A DNA stretch of 64,000 bases from Rhodobacter huangdaonensis (GTDB taxonomy: Bacteria; Pseudomonadota; Alphaproteobacteria; Rhodobacterales; Rhodobacteraceae), in the NCBI RefSeq assembly GCF_004022465.1, contig NZ_SAVA01000007.1, forward strand, positions 62,001 through 126,000, read 5' to 3'. The notes below the pieces were generated by a model. That model saw only the letters and a program-made list of their open reading frames with translations, was not told the origin of the DNA and searched no databases. Numbering within the stretch: position 1 is the stretch's first letter; each line of letters opens with the position of its first letter. Positions 41,743 to 49,663 of this stretch are shown piece after piece. Both the position numbers and the translations under genes were made by a program.

Positions 41743-42344
41743 CCGCGGCACGGGTGGGGATCGGCGGGCCGGTGGGCTCGGGCAAGACGGCGCTGATCGA
41801 GGCGATGCTGGGCGAGCTGGCGCGCCAGGGCATCGACACGGCGGTGATCACCAATGATCTGGTGACCGACGAGGATGCCGAGCGGCTGCGCCGCGGCGGG
41901 CAATTGCCGCCCGACCGGGTGCGCGCGGTGCAGGCCGGGGCCTGCCCGCATACGGTGATCCGCGAGGATCCGACGCTGAACATGGCCGCGGCCGACCGGC
42001 TCGAGGCCGATTATCCCGGGCTCGACCTGATCTTGCTGGAATCGGGGGGCGACAACCTTGCCTCGACCTTCTCGCCCGATCTGGTCGATTTCTGGATGTT
42101 CGTGATCGACGTGGCGGGGGGCGATGACATTCCGCGCAAGAAGGGGCCGGGCATCTTGCAGGCGAACCTTCTGGTCATCAACAAGGTCGATCTGGCGCCG
42201 CATGTCGGCGTCGATTTCCCGAAGATGCTGGCCGAGGCGCGGGCAGTGCGCGGTGGTGCTCCGGTGCTGGCGACGGTCTGCCGCCGTGGCGAGGGCGTGG
42301 CCGAGGTCGTCGCCCATCTGCGCCACGAGGTGCTGTTCAAGTGA
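41739..42344 (+). CDS. ureG: Urease accessory GTPase UreG
   Basis: A 201-residue GTPase. The P-loop GGPVGSGKTALIEAM is near residue 8, GACPHTVIREDPTLN holds the nickel-binding CPH motif, and ESGGDNLASTFSP and INKVDLAPHVGVD are the switch and NKxD guanine-binding motifs. UreG hydrolyses GTP to insert nickel into the apo-urease complex with UreD/UreF. ATGA overlap with ureC; GTGA overlap with ureD. Confidence 0.94.
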   Translation: MTAARVGIGGPVGSGKTALIEAMLGELARQGIDTAVITNDLVTDEDAERLRRGGQLPPDRVRAVQAGACPHTVIREDPTLNMAAADRLEADYPGLDLILLESGGDNLASTFSPDLVDFWMFVIDVAGGDDIPRKKGPGILQANLLVINKVDLAPHVGVDFPKMLAEARAVRGGAPVLATVCRRGEGVAEVVAHLRHEVLFK

Positions 42345-43120
42345 GGGGCGAGGACGCGGCCGGTCGGGCCCAGCTGTCGCTGCGCTTCGGTCTCGCGGCA
42401 GACGGCGGCACGGCGCTGCTGGCGCGCCATGTCGAATGGCCGTGGTCGCTGCCGCGCGGCTATCGGCGGGCGGGGGTGAGCGGGCCGCTGACGGTGCTGC
42501 CGCAATGCGCGGGGGCGGCGCTGCTTCCCGGCGATCACTGGCGCCACCACGTCACGCTGCAGCCCGGCGCGCGCGTCGATCTGGTCAGCGCGGGGGCGCT
42601 TCTGGTCCATGCCGACCGGGGCGCGCCGCGGCCCGCGCGTGCGGACTGGGCCTTCCATGTCGCCGCGGGGGCGGTGCTGCGCCACATGCCCGACCCGACC
42701 GTGCTGATGCCCGGCGCGCAGCTCGCGCAGGAGGTCGAGCTTTGCCTCGAGCCCGGTGCGGTCGCGATCCTGTTCGACGGGTTTTGCCGCCAGACCCCCG
42801 CCGCGCCCGATGCCGGTGGCGGCTGGCAGGCGGCGCTGCGGGTCACCGACCCGGCGGGGCGGGTGCTGCTGCATGACCGGCAGGCGGTGGACGAGGCCGG
42901 GCTGATCGCGCTTGCCGCCCTGCCGGGGCGGGCGGCGGCCTTCGGCTCGGTCAAGCTCTTTGGCCGCGACGATCTGGCCGAGGGGCCGCTCGATCTGCCC
43001 GGCGCCTATGCCGCCGCGGCACGGCTGCGCGGCGGGCTGGGCATGGCGATCCGCATCGCGGCGGAAAGCGGCGGCGCGTTTGACCGCGCCTTCCGCCTGC
43101 TGCGCGACCGCCTCGCCTAG
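42341..43120 (+). CDS. ureD: Urease accessory protein UreD
   Basis: A 259-residue UreD/UreH-family protein. The GTG start 42341 overlaps the ureG stop. VSGPLTVLPQCAGAALLPGDHWRHHV, LQPGARVDLVSAGALLVH and PGAQLAQEVELCLEPGAVAILFDGF correspond to the beta-helical scaffold. UreD scaffolds nickel transfer in the urease complex. It is usually the first gene of urease operons but here is last. Its 3' end overlaps the convergent amidase gene by 4 bp. Confidence 0.85.
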   Translation: MRGEDAAGRAQLSLRFGLAADGGTALLARHVEWPWSLPRGYRRAGVSGPLTVLPQCAGAALLPGDHWRHHVTLQPGARVDLVSAGALLVHADRGAPRPARADWAFHVAAGAVLRHMPDPTVLMPGAQLAQEVELCLEPGAVAILFDGFCRQTPAAPDAGGGWQAALRVTDPAGRVLLHDRQAVDEAGLIALAALPGRAAAFGSVKLFGRDDLAEGPLDLPGAYAAAARLRGGLGMAIRIAAESGGAFDRAFRLLRDRLA

Positions 43121-44568
43121 CTGCGGAACGGCGCAAGGTCGGGGCGGCGGGTGTGCCAGTCGGTCATCCGCTGGAAGGCGGCGCCGGCGCGAAACAGCGT
43201 GGCCTCGGCCAGCGCATGCCCGATGAGCTGGAAGCCGATCGGCGCGCCGCGGCGGTCGAAGCCGCCCGGCAGGGTCAGCGCCGGGCGGCCGGTGAAATCG
43301 GCGGGCGCGGTGAACTTCAGCAGATCGCCGAGGTTCTCGTCGCTCTCGCCGGCCGAGGGCGCGGCATAGATGTTGTCGAGCTCGGCCACCGGCGCGGTGG
43401 TGACCGGCAGCAGCACCATGTCGAGCCCCTGCATCGCCCGCGCCACCGCACCGTTGTAGACGAGCCGCCATTGCATCGCCGCGCCGACCTCGTGCGCCGA
43501 AAGCCCGTGGCCGTAATCGAGCAGCGCAGTCAGATGCGGCGCATAGCCCGCGCGCTGTTCCGGGAAGCGGCCGGCATGGGCCAGCGCCACCTCGATCGCG
43601 CAGAGCACCGACCACTGGTCGGTGGCGTCGGCGGGCCAGGGGAAGGCGACGGGGACGATCTCGGCGCCAAGCGCCTCGAAGGCGGCGATGGCGTCGGCGA
43701 TCACCGCCGCCGTCTCGGGCGCCACGTTTTCAAGCACCGCGGCGCGGTCGATGCCGATCCGCAGGCCGCGGACCGGGCCGGTGCAGGCGGCAAGGTAATC
43801 GGGCACCGGGTCAAGCAGCGCCGTCGGGTCGGCGGGGTCCGCCCCGGCGATCACCGACAGGATCGCGGCGCAATCGGCCGCGCTGCGCGCCATCGGCCCG
43901 ACATGGTCGAGACTGTCGGCGAGCGCAAAGACCCCGGCGCGGCTGACCCGGCCCCAGGTGCCCTTCATCCCGGTGATGCCGCAGGCGGCCGAGGGGAAGC
44001 GGATCGAGCCGCCGGTGTCCGAGCCGAGCGCGCCGAAGCACAGCCCCGCCGCGACCGCGACCCCCGAGCCCGAGGAGGACGACCCCGCCCAGCAGTTCGG
44101 GTTCCACGGGTTCTTCGGCACCGCCATCTCGGGGTGGTGGCCGGAATAGGCGCCCTCGGTCATGCCGAGCTTGCCCAGGATCACCGCCCCGGCCTGCTCG
44201 AGCCGCGTGGTGACGGTGGCATTGCGCCCGGTCGCATTGTCGCGCAGCAGGGCAAGCCCCGCCGAGGTCGGCGCGAAATCGGTCTCATACAGGTCCTTGA
44301 GCGCGAAGGGCACGCCATGCAGCGGCCCGCGGTCGAGCCCCTTCGCCCGTTCCTCGGTGGCGATCCGCGCCGCCTCGAGCGCATGCGCGCGGGTCAGCGT
44401 GAGATAGGCATTCAGCGCCGGATCGACCGCGTCGATGCGGGCGAGCACCGCCTCGGTCACCTCGAGCGGGCTGGCCGCGCCCGAGGCGATCAGCGCCCGC
44501 GTCTCGAGCAGCGAAAGATCGGGAATTTCGCGCGTCGACAGGTCGACGGCCATGGAATATGCGGTCAT
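43117..44568 (-). CDS. Amidase-signature amidase, second copy
   Basis: A 483-residue amidase, start MTAYSMAVDL at 44568; an in-frame ATG at 44553 is also possible. The triad K91 (PFALKDLYE), S164 (in AGSSSSGSG) and S188 (GSDTGGSIRFPSA) is complete. It belongs to the GatA-like, not the RhAmidase, branch, with no N-terminal helical extension. It is convergent with ureD and divergent from the AmiC-like sensor. Palindromes in the 202-bp spacer suggest shared control. It probably releases ammonia from an amide related to the imported one. Confidence 0.9.
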   Translation of the reverse strand: MTAYSMAVDLSTREIPDLSLLETRALIASGAASPLEVTEAVLARIDAVDPALNAYLTLTRAHALEAARIATEERAKGLDRGPLHGVPFALKDLYETDFAPTSAGLALLRDNATGRNATVTTRLEQAGAVILGKLGMTEGAYSGHHPEMAVPKNPWNPNCWAGSSSSGSGVAVAAGLCFGALGSDTGGSIRFPSAACGITGMKGTWGRVSRAGVFALADSLDHVGPMARSAADCAAILSVIAGADPADPTALLDPVPDYLAACTGPVRGLRIGIDRAAVLENVAPETAAVIADAIAAFEALGAEIVPVAFPWPADATDQWSVLCAIEVALAHAGRFPEQRAGYAPHLTALLDYGHGLSAHEVGAAMQWRLVYNGAVARAMQGLDMVLLPVTTAPVAELDNIYAAPSAGESDENLGDLLKFTAPADFTGRPALTLPGGFDRRGAPIGFQLIGHALAEATLFRAGAAFQRMTDWHTRRPDLAPFRS

Positions 44569-44586
44569 GACAGGCCCAATTGGTTG

Positions 44587-44606
44587 CTTTTCAATTAGTA
44601 GAAAAG
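44587..44606. promoter_or_regulatory. Candidate MarR operator in amidase/sensor promoter
   Basis: CTTTTC (44587-44592) and GAAAAG (44601-44606) form a perfect inverted repeat with an 8-nt spacer AATTAGTA, 19 bp upstream of the amidase start. The reverse strand reads CTACTAATTGAAAA, resembling the site before the MarR gene at 45874-45898. It sits in the AT-rich spacer 44569-44770, the shared promoter region of the amidase and sensor genes. Confidence 0.5.
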
Positions 44607-44770
44607 TAAACAAACGACATATCAATCAAATAACGGGCCCTGCGCGCTTTCGGGTGAAATTCAGCATTCGGCGGGCCAAAGGCGACCAAAGAATGGGCAA
44701 ACGCGGCGCGGCACCGGCGACACCCCGCGCGACGTTTGCCGGCGTGCGGGGGCTGCGACACAGTTGCCGC

Positions 44771-45811
44771 ATGAAAATCGGCTTGATCCTCTCGCATGAC
44801 GGCCTGGCTGGGCTCTGGACACTCGGGTGCCAGGGCGGGGCGATTCTTGCCGCGGCCGAGCTGAACGCCGCGGGCGGCGTGCTCGGCGAGGAGGTCGAGA
44901 TCGTCCATATCGACTCGGGCGAGACTGCCCAGAGCGCCTTTCGCGCCGCGCAGCGGCTGGCGATCGAGGAGAATGTCGACGCGGTGATCGGCCTGCAGTC
45001 GAGCAACCTGCGCCCGGCGGTGCGGCGCGGGCTGGCGGGGCTTGCCCCCTATATCTACACGCCGCATTACGAGGGCGGCTTTTGCGGCCCGGGCACCGCG
45101 ACGCTGGGCATCACCGATGCCGAGGTGCTGATCCCCAGTCTCGACTGGATGTTCACCCACCGGCGCGCGCGCCGTTTCTTCTTCGTCGGCAACCGCTACA
45201 TCTGGCCGCGCGTGGCCCATGGCACGACGGAAACCGCGATCCGGATGATCGGCGGCGAGTTCGTCGGCGATGCTTTCCTGTCGCTTGGCCAGCGTGACTA
45301 TGACGAGACCTTGCTGAAGATCGCGCGGGCGCGCCCCGATGTGGTGGTGGTGGCGATGCTGGGCGAGGATTCGGTCTGCTTCAACCGCGCCTTCGCCGAT
45401 GCCGGGCTGAGCCGGCGGATCATCCGCCTCAACCTCGCCTTCGAGGAAACGCAGCTTCTGGGCGTGTCCGACGGCTGTTCCGAGAACCTGTTCGCCGCGC
45501 AGGCCTATTTCGACTCGAGCCGCGGCCACAACCGCGACGACCTGGCCGCGCGCTATGAAAGCTGCTTCTCGGGCGAGTTGCCGTCGATGACCACGAACAC
45601 GGTCAACTGCTACGACGCGATCTATCTGGTGGCGGCGCTGGCCGACCGGATCGGCCGGGTCGACGGCCATCTGATGGCGCGCTTCCTGCGCGACCGGCTG
45701 CCGCGCGCCGCCGCCTACCGGCTGATCGGGCGCAGCGATGCCGACGCGGGCGTGCGCCTGGCCGAGGCCGAGGGGGTGGAGTTCCAGGTGCGGGAGACCT
45801 TCATGGCCTGA
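44771..45811 (+). CDS. Cytosolic AmiC/UrtA-like amide or urea sensor
   Basis: A 346-residue type-I periplasmic-binding-fold protein without any signal peptide. GLILSHDGLAGLWTLGCQGGA, GVLGEEVEIVHIDSGET and TPHYEGGFCGPGTATLG resemble AmiC, the cytosolic amide sensor, and the importer binding protein at 31930. I choose ATG 44771; a longer start at 44693 would add unrelated basic residues. AmiC in Pseudomonas blocks the antiterminator AmiR, but no AmiR/ANTAR gene lies here. A MarR gene follows instead. The likely role is ligand sensing for the adjacent amidase and urease genes. Confidence 0.75.
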   Translation: MKIGLILSHDGLAGLWTLGCQGGAILAAAELNAAGGVLGEEVEIVHIDSGETAQSAFRAAQRLAIEENVDAVIGLQSSNLRPAVRRGLAGLAPYIYTPHYEGGFCGPGTATLGITDAEVLIPSLDWMFTHRRARRFFFVGNRYIWPRVAHGTTETAIRMIGGEFVGDAFLSLGQRDYDETLLKIARARPDVVVVAMLGEDSVCFNRAFADAGLSRRIIRLNLAFEETQLLGVSDGCSENLFAAQAYFDSSRGHNRDDLAARYESCFSGELPSMTTNTVNCYDAIYLVAALADRIGRVDGHLMARFLRDRLPRAAAYRLIGRSDADAGVRLAEAEGVEFQVRETFMA

Positions 45812-45873
45812 TCGGCAAAATTGGCATTGCGGGCGGGTCTGCACAGAACCGGCGCAAACCCCATGGATTTATT

Positions 45874-45898
45874 TTTTTGAAACTGCTACTATCAAAAA
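45874..45898. promoter_or_regulatory. Candidate MarR operator upstream of its own gene
   Basis: TTTTTGA (45874-45880) and TCAAAAA (45892-45898) form a perfect inverted repeat with an 11-nt spacer, 30 bp upstream of the MarR ATG. It includes CTACTA, a motif shared with the amidase-promoter site. MarR regulators usually repress their own gene from such sites. The rest of the 116-bp gap is AT-rich. Confidence 0.5.
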
Positions 45899-45927
45899 CG
45901 CATTAGATTAATCGGCACAGTAGTCAC

Positions 45928-46347
45928 ATGGCGGATCAAAAGCTCACCGAGCAGATCGGATATCTCATCGCCCGGGCCAATCGTCTGATCGAGGACGATC
46001 TGGCGCGGCGGCTTCAGCCCGGCGGCATCGCGATCGAGCAGTTTCGCGTGCTCAAGGCGCTCGAGCAGGACGGGCCGACGCCGATGGGGCAGCTGGCCGA
46101 GAAGGTGCTGGTCGAGCCCGCCACGCTGACCAAGATCATCGACCGGATGGTGCGTGAAAGCCTGGTCTTCCGCGTGCCCGACGAGAAGGACCGCCGCAAG
46201 GTGCGCATCGCGCTGGCCGCGGCGGGGGTGGCCATGTGCCGCAAGCTGCGCGACGTCAGCGGCGATCACGAGAAGCACATCGCCGAGACCTTCCGCGACG
46301 ATCAGTTGCAGGAGATGCGGCGCATCCTGTCCGAGCTGGGCACCTGA
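45928..46347 (+). CDS. MarR-family transcriptional regulator
   Basis: A 139-residue MarR repressor with a winged HTH. LRVLKALEQDGPTPMGQLAEK-type region and VEPATLTKIIDRMVRESLV are the recognition helices, and DEKDRRKVRIALAAAG is the wing. It lies downstream of the AmiC-like sensor and 12 bp before the convergent LacI gene. A regulator next to a cytosolic ligand sensor may form an unusual sensor-repressor pair. Specificity is inferred from position. Confidence 0.9.
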   Translation: MADQKLTEQIGYLIARANRLIEDDLARRLQPGGIAIEQFRVLKALEQDGPTPMGQLAEKVLVEPATLTKIIDRMVRESLVFRVPDEKDRRKVRIALAAAGVAMCRKLRDVSGDHEKHIAETFRDDQLQEMRRILSELGT

Positions 46348-46359
46348 CGCTGCCCCCGG

Positions 46360-47385
46360 TCAGGCGCTTTCGCGCGGCACCAGACAGCCGGTGAAGGCGC
46401 GGTCGAAATCGCGCTCCTCGCTGCTTTCCAGCACCTCGACCAGGTATTCCGCCATCTCGGTCAGCGGCTGGCGATAGGTGGTCAGCCGGTAGTTCGGGCT
46501 GCGGCATTGCGGCACGTCGTCAAAGCCGGTGACCGCGATGTCCTCGGGGATGCGCAGCCCGAGCCTGTGCCGGATCACGTCGACCGCACCGATGGCAAGC
46601 GCGTCGTTCTCGCATACCAGCACATCGGGCATCTCGGCCCGCGGACGGTTGCCCAGCACCGCGGTCACCACCGCCTCGGCGAGGATCGGGTCATAGGCCG
46701 GGACCTCGGCGCTTTCGGGCTCGGTGCCGAAATGCGCCTTCCAGCGCGACAGGAAGGTTTCCTTGCGCGACAGATGCGCCGAGACCGTGCGCGGTCCGGC
46801 CAGGAAGAACGGCCGGCGATAGCCGCGGGCACGGACGTAATCGGCGATCTCGGTCATCGCCGCCACGTCGTCCACCGCGATCGAGATCGTGTCGGGGTTT
46901 TGCGAGGTGCGCGCGAAGATGATCAGCTTGCGGAAGCGGCGGGCATGCTGCGCCGCGGCCAGCGTCTCGTCATCGAACTGGATGCCGATCAGGATCACCG
47001 CATCGACGCGGCGCTGGCTGGCGTTCAACAGCGCATGGCCGGTATCGGCGCGGTCGAGGGTGTTGACCAGCAGCGTGTCCCAGCCGTGCTTGCGCAGGAT
47101 CCGCGTCAGCCGCTCCATCATCACCAGCTTGTGCGGGTTGGCGAAATCGTCGACCAGCAGCGCCACGAGGTTCGAACGATCCGAGGCCAGCGAAGCGGCG
47201 CGCAGGTCGGGCACATAGCCCAGCGTCTGCGCCGCCTGCATCACCTTGTCGCGTGTGCGCGGCGAGATCGAGGCATCCTTCTTGAAGGCCCGGTTGACCG
47301 TCCAGCGCGAGACGCCGGCCGCCGTCGCCACGTCGTCGGCCGTCACATTGGCGTCGGGGCCCATCTTGCCGCGGTGCTGAGTCAT
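46360..47385 (-). CDS. LacI-family regulator of the inositol operon
   Basis: A 341-residue LacI repressor; ATG 47385 follows a near-perfect AGGAGG. The N-terminal HTH is VTADDVATAAGVSRWTVNRAF and the hinge helix RAASLASDRSNL. The ligand-binding domain (about 65-341) is of sugar-binding type. It is divergent from iolG and the inositol transporter operon, and two palindromic operators lie between them. It probably responds to inositol or an intermediate. Confidence 0.92.
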   Translation of the reverse strand: MTQHRGKMGPDANVTADDVATAAGVSRWTVNRAFKKDASISPRTRDKVMQAAQTLGYVPDLRAASLASDRSNLVALLVDDFANPHKLVMMERLTRILRKHGWDTLLVNTLDRADTGHALLNASQRRVDAVILIGIQFDDETLAAAQHARRFRKLIIFARTSQNPDTISIAVDDVAAMTEIADYVRARGYRRPFFLAGPRTVSAHLSRKETFLSRWKAHFGTEPESAEVPAYDPILAEAVVTAVLGNRPRAEMPDVLVCENDALAIGAVDVIRHRLGLRIPEDIAVTGFDDVPQCRSPNYRLTTYRQPLTEMAEYLVEVLESSEERDFDRAFTGCLVPRESA

Positions 47386-47457
47386 CGGTCCTCCTGCGCT
47401 GCTTCTATGCCCTCTTTCCCCGAAGATACATGGAAATTCAGGCGCTGCGGGAAAATA

Positions 47458-47495
47458 TGCACGCGCGTGCAAAAATTGGTTGCACGCGCGTGCAA
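47458..47495. promoter_or_regulatory. Twin LacI operators
   Basis: Two copies of TGCACGCGCGTGCA (47458-47471 and 47481-47494) lie 23 bp apart; the second extends to a 16-bp perfect palindrome TTGCACGCGCGTGCAA (47480-47495). They are between lacI (start 47385) and iolG (start 47552). LacI-family operators are perfect palindromes with a central CG, exactly as here. Confidence 0.8.
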
Positions 47496-47551
47496 ACGGC
47501 GTGATGGTAGCGCCATCACCGGGTCGAGTCGCCCGGGTCTGGGAGGACGTC

Positions 47552-48559
47552 ATGCTGAAAGTCGCGTTGCTCGGCGCTGGCCGGATCGGTCAGGTGCACG
47601 CAAAATCCATCCTTGCGAATGCCGAAAGCGCGCTGGTCGCGATTGCCGACGTGAATGCGGCGGCGGCGCAGGCACTCGCCGCCGAGGTGGGGGCCGAGGC
47701 GCGCAGCGTCGAGGCGATCCTCGCCGATCCGGCGATCGACGCGGTGCTGATCGCGACCTCGACCGACACCCATTCCGCGCTGATCGAACGGGCGACGGCG
47801 GCCGGCAAGGCGGTGCTGTGCGAAAAGCCGGTCGATCTGTCGCTTGACCGTGCGCTGGCCTGTCAGGCGGCGACGGCGGGCAACGGCGTGCCGGTGATGA
47901 TCGGCTTCAACCGCCGCTTCGACCCGAATTTCGCCGCGCTGAAGGCTGCCTTCGACCGTGGCGAGATCGGCAAGGGCGAGCTGCTGGCGATCACCTCCTT
48001 CGACCCGGCGCCGCCGCCGGTCAGCTATGTGCGGGTCTCGGGCGGGCTGTTCCGCGACATGATGATCCACGACTTCGACATGGCCTGCTGGATCATGGGC
48101 GGGGCGCCGGCGGTGGTGAGCGCCACCGGCTCGGCGATCGTCGATCCGGAAATCGGCGCGGCGGGCGATGTCGACACCGCGGTGGTGACGCTGACCTGGG
48201 CTGACGGCCGCATCGCCGTCATCAAGAACTCGCGCCGGGCGGGCTATGGCTATGATCAGCGGCTCGAACTGCTGGGCTCGGGCGGGCTGTTGTCGGCGCA
48301 GAACGTGCTGGAAAATACCGTGCAGAAGATCACCCCGGCGGGCGCCAGCTCGGCCAAGCCCGTCTATTTCTTCCTCGAGCGCTACATGCGCGCCTACGAG
48401 GCGGAATGGAGCGCCTTCGTTGCCGCGGTGACGGCCGGCACGGCGATGCCGGTGCCGCTTGCCGAAGGGGTGGCGGCGCTGGCCTGCGCCGAGGCCGCGA
48501 CGCGCGCCGCGCAAAGCGGCTGCGCCGTGGCGATCACCCCCGACATGCTCGGCGGCTGA
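47552..48559 (+). CDS. iolG: Inositol 2-dehydrogenase family protein
   Basis: A 335-residue Gfo/Idh/MocA oxidoreductase. The N-terminal Rossmann motif is ALLGAGRIGQVHAKSI, CEKPVDLSLD contains the conserved EKP lysine, and GGLFRDMMIHDFDMACWIMG holds the catalytic D-x-x-x-H pair. GGGAGGA precedes ATG 47552. It oxidises myo-inositol to 2-keto-inositol with NAD. It is the first gene downstream of the twin LacI operators, 116 bp before the sugar-binding protein gene. Exact inositol isomer preference is not resolved. Confidence 0.85.
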   Translation: MLKVALLGAGRIGQVHAKSILANAESALVAIADVNAAAAQALAAEVGAEARSVEAILADPAIDAVLIATSTDTHSALIERATAAGKAVLCEKPVDLSLDRALACQAATAGNGVPVMIGFNRRFDPNFAALKAAFDRGEIGKGELLAITSFDPAPPPVSYVRVSGGLFRDMMIHDFDMACWIMGGAPAVVSATGSAIVDPEIGAAGDVDTAVVTLTWADGRIAVIKNSRRAGYGYDQRLELLGSGGLLSAQNVLENTVQKITPAGASSAKPVYFFLERYMRAYEAEWSAFVAAVTAGTAMPVPLAEGVAALACAEAATRAAQSGCAVAITPDMLGG

Positions 48560-48597
48560 GGGAAGTCCGGGCGCCCGGTCGGGCGTTCCGGGATCTG

Positions 48598-48620
48598 CCC
48601 CGGTGCACAAGGCGCCGGGG
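48598..48620 (+). terminator. Hairpin between iolG and the sugar-binding protein gene
   Basis: A 6-bp stem (CCCCGG / CCGGGG) with an 11-nt loop, next to the 12-bp palindrome CCGGGCGCCCGG at 48567-48578. There is no T-tract. Possibly an attenuator or processing site. Confidence 0.35.
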
Positions 48621-48675
48621 TGCGGGGCGGCGAGGAGGGCTGCCCCCGGGACCACGAAAACTCTGGGAGGAGACC

Positions 48676-49602
48676 ATGAAGAAACTGCTTGGCGGCCTGA
48701 TGGCCGCGACGGCGATCACCATCGCCCTGCCGGCCCTTGCCACCGACATCGTCGTCGTGGCGCATGGCCAGGCGAACGACCCGTTCTGGTCGGTGGTGAA
48801 GAACGGCGTGGAATATGCCGCGCAGCGCACCGGGGCGCATGTCGAATACCGCTCGCCCGAGACCTTCGACATGGTCGCGATGAGCCAGCTGATCGACGCC
48901 GCGGTGAACCAGCATCCCGACGGGCTCGTGGTCTCGATCCCCGATGCCGACGCGCTTGGCCCGTCGATCGAGCGCGCGGTGGCCGCCGGCATCCCGGTGA
49001 TCTCAATCAACGCGGGCTCGGATGTGTCGAAGAAGCTCGGCGCGCTGCTGCATGTCGGCCAGGACGAGAAGGACGCCGGCAGGACGGCGGGCGAGAAGCT
49101 GCGCGAGATGGGCGGCAAGAAGGGCATCTGCATCAACCAGGAGGTCGGCAACGTCTCGCTCGACCAGCGCTGTGCGGGCTTTGCCGAGGGCTTTGGCGGG
49201 GAGGCGAAGGTCGTTCCGACCAGTTCCGACCCGACCGAGATCGAGGCGAAGGTGCGGGCCGCGCTCGAGGCCGATCCCGCGATCGACACGGTGATGGCGC
49301 TCAATGCCTCGGTCGCGGGCGAGCCCGCGGTGGCGGCGGTCAAGGCGATGGGCAAGACCGGCTCGGTCAATGTCGCCACCTTCGATCTTTCGGCGGGCTT
49401 CCTCGAGTCGGTGGCACAGGGCGACGCGGCTTTCGCGATCGACCAGCAGCAGTTCCTGCAGGGCTATCTGCCGGTCGATTTCCTCGCGCTCCATGCCGAA
49501 TACGGGCTGATGCCGGGCGGCAACGTGCCCTCGGGTCCGAACCTGATCACCAAGGACAAGGCGGCGCAGGTCGTCGAGCTGTCGGCCAAGGGCATCCGCT
49601 GA
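48676..49602 (+). CDS. Inositol/sugar ABC transporter substrate-binding protein
   Basis: A 308-residue RbsB-type periplasmic sugar-binding protein. The signal peptide MKKLLGGLMAATAITIALPALA ends near residue 22. DIVVVAHGQANDPFWSVVKNGVE and PDGLVVSIPDADALGPSIERAV are the Peripla_BP_4 motifs. GGGAGGAGA precedes the ATG. The neighbouring iol genes point to myo-inositol as ligand. A long perfect palindrome follows the gene. Confidence 0.87.
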   Translation: MKKLLGGLMAATAITIALPALATDIVVVAHGQANDPFWSVVKNGVEYAAQRTGAHVEYRSPETFDMVAMSQLIDAAVNQHPDGLVVSIPDADALGPSIERAVAAGIPVISINAGSDVSKKLGALLHVGQDEKDAGRTAGEKLREMGGKKGICINQEVGNVSLDQRCAGFAEGFGGEAKVVPTSSDPTEIEAKVRAALEADPAIDTVMALNASVAGEPAVAAVKAMGKTGSVNVATFDLSAGFLESVAQGDAAFAIDQQQFLQGYLPVDFLALHAEYGLMPGGNVPSGPNLITKDKAAQVVELSAKGIR

Positions 49603-49614
49603 GCCGCATCCGGA

Positions 49615-49638
49615 CGGGCCGGGGCATGCCCCGGCCCG
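49615..49638 (+). terminator. 24-bp perfect palindrome after the sugar-binding protein gene
   Basis: A perfect dyad: 5' half CGGGCCGGGGCA and its exact complement, located 12 bp after the binding-protein stop and 26 bp before the permease ATG. As RNA it forms a strong hairpin with a tiny loop. Like the hairpin at 8121-8146 it lies between a binding-protein gene and its permease gene, consistent with a role in unequal expression. Confidence 0.65.
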
Positions 49639-49663
49639 GACCACAGCTTGCAGGGAGAATGAA

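Noticed and set aside
48567..48578. CCGGGCGCCCGG palindrome as an operator before the sugar-binding protein gene
   Set aside because: Short GC-only palindromes are expected by chance at this GC content, and the real LacI operators lie upstream of iolG.
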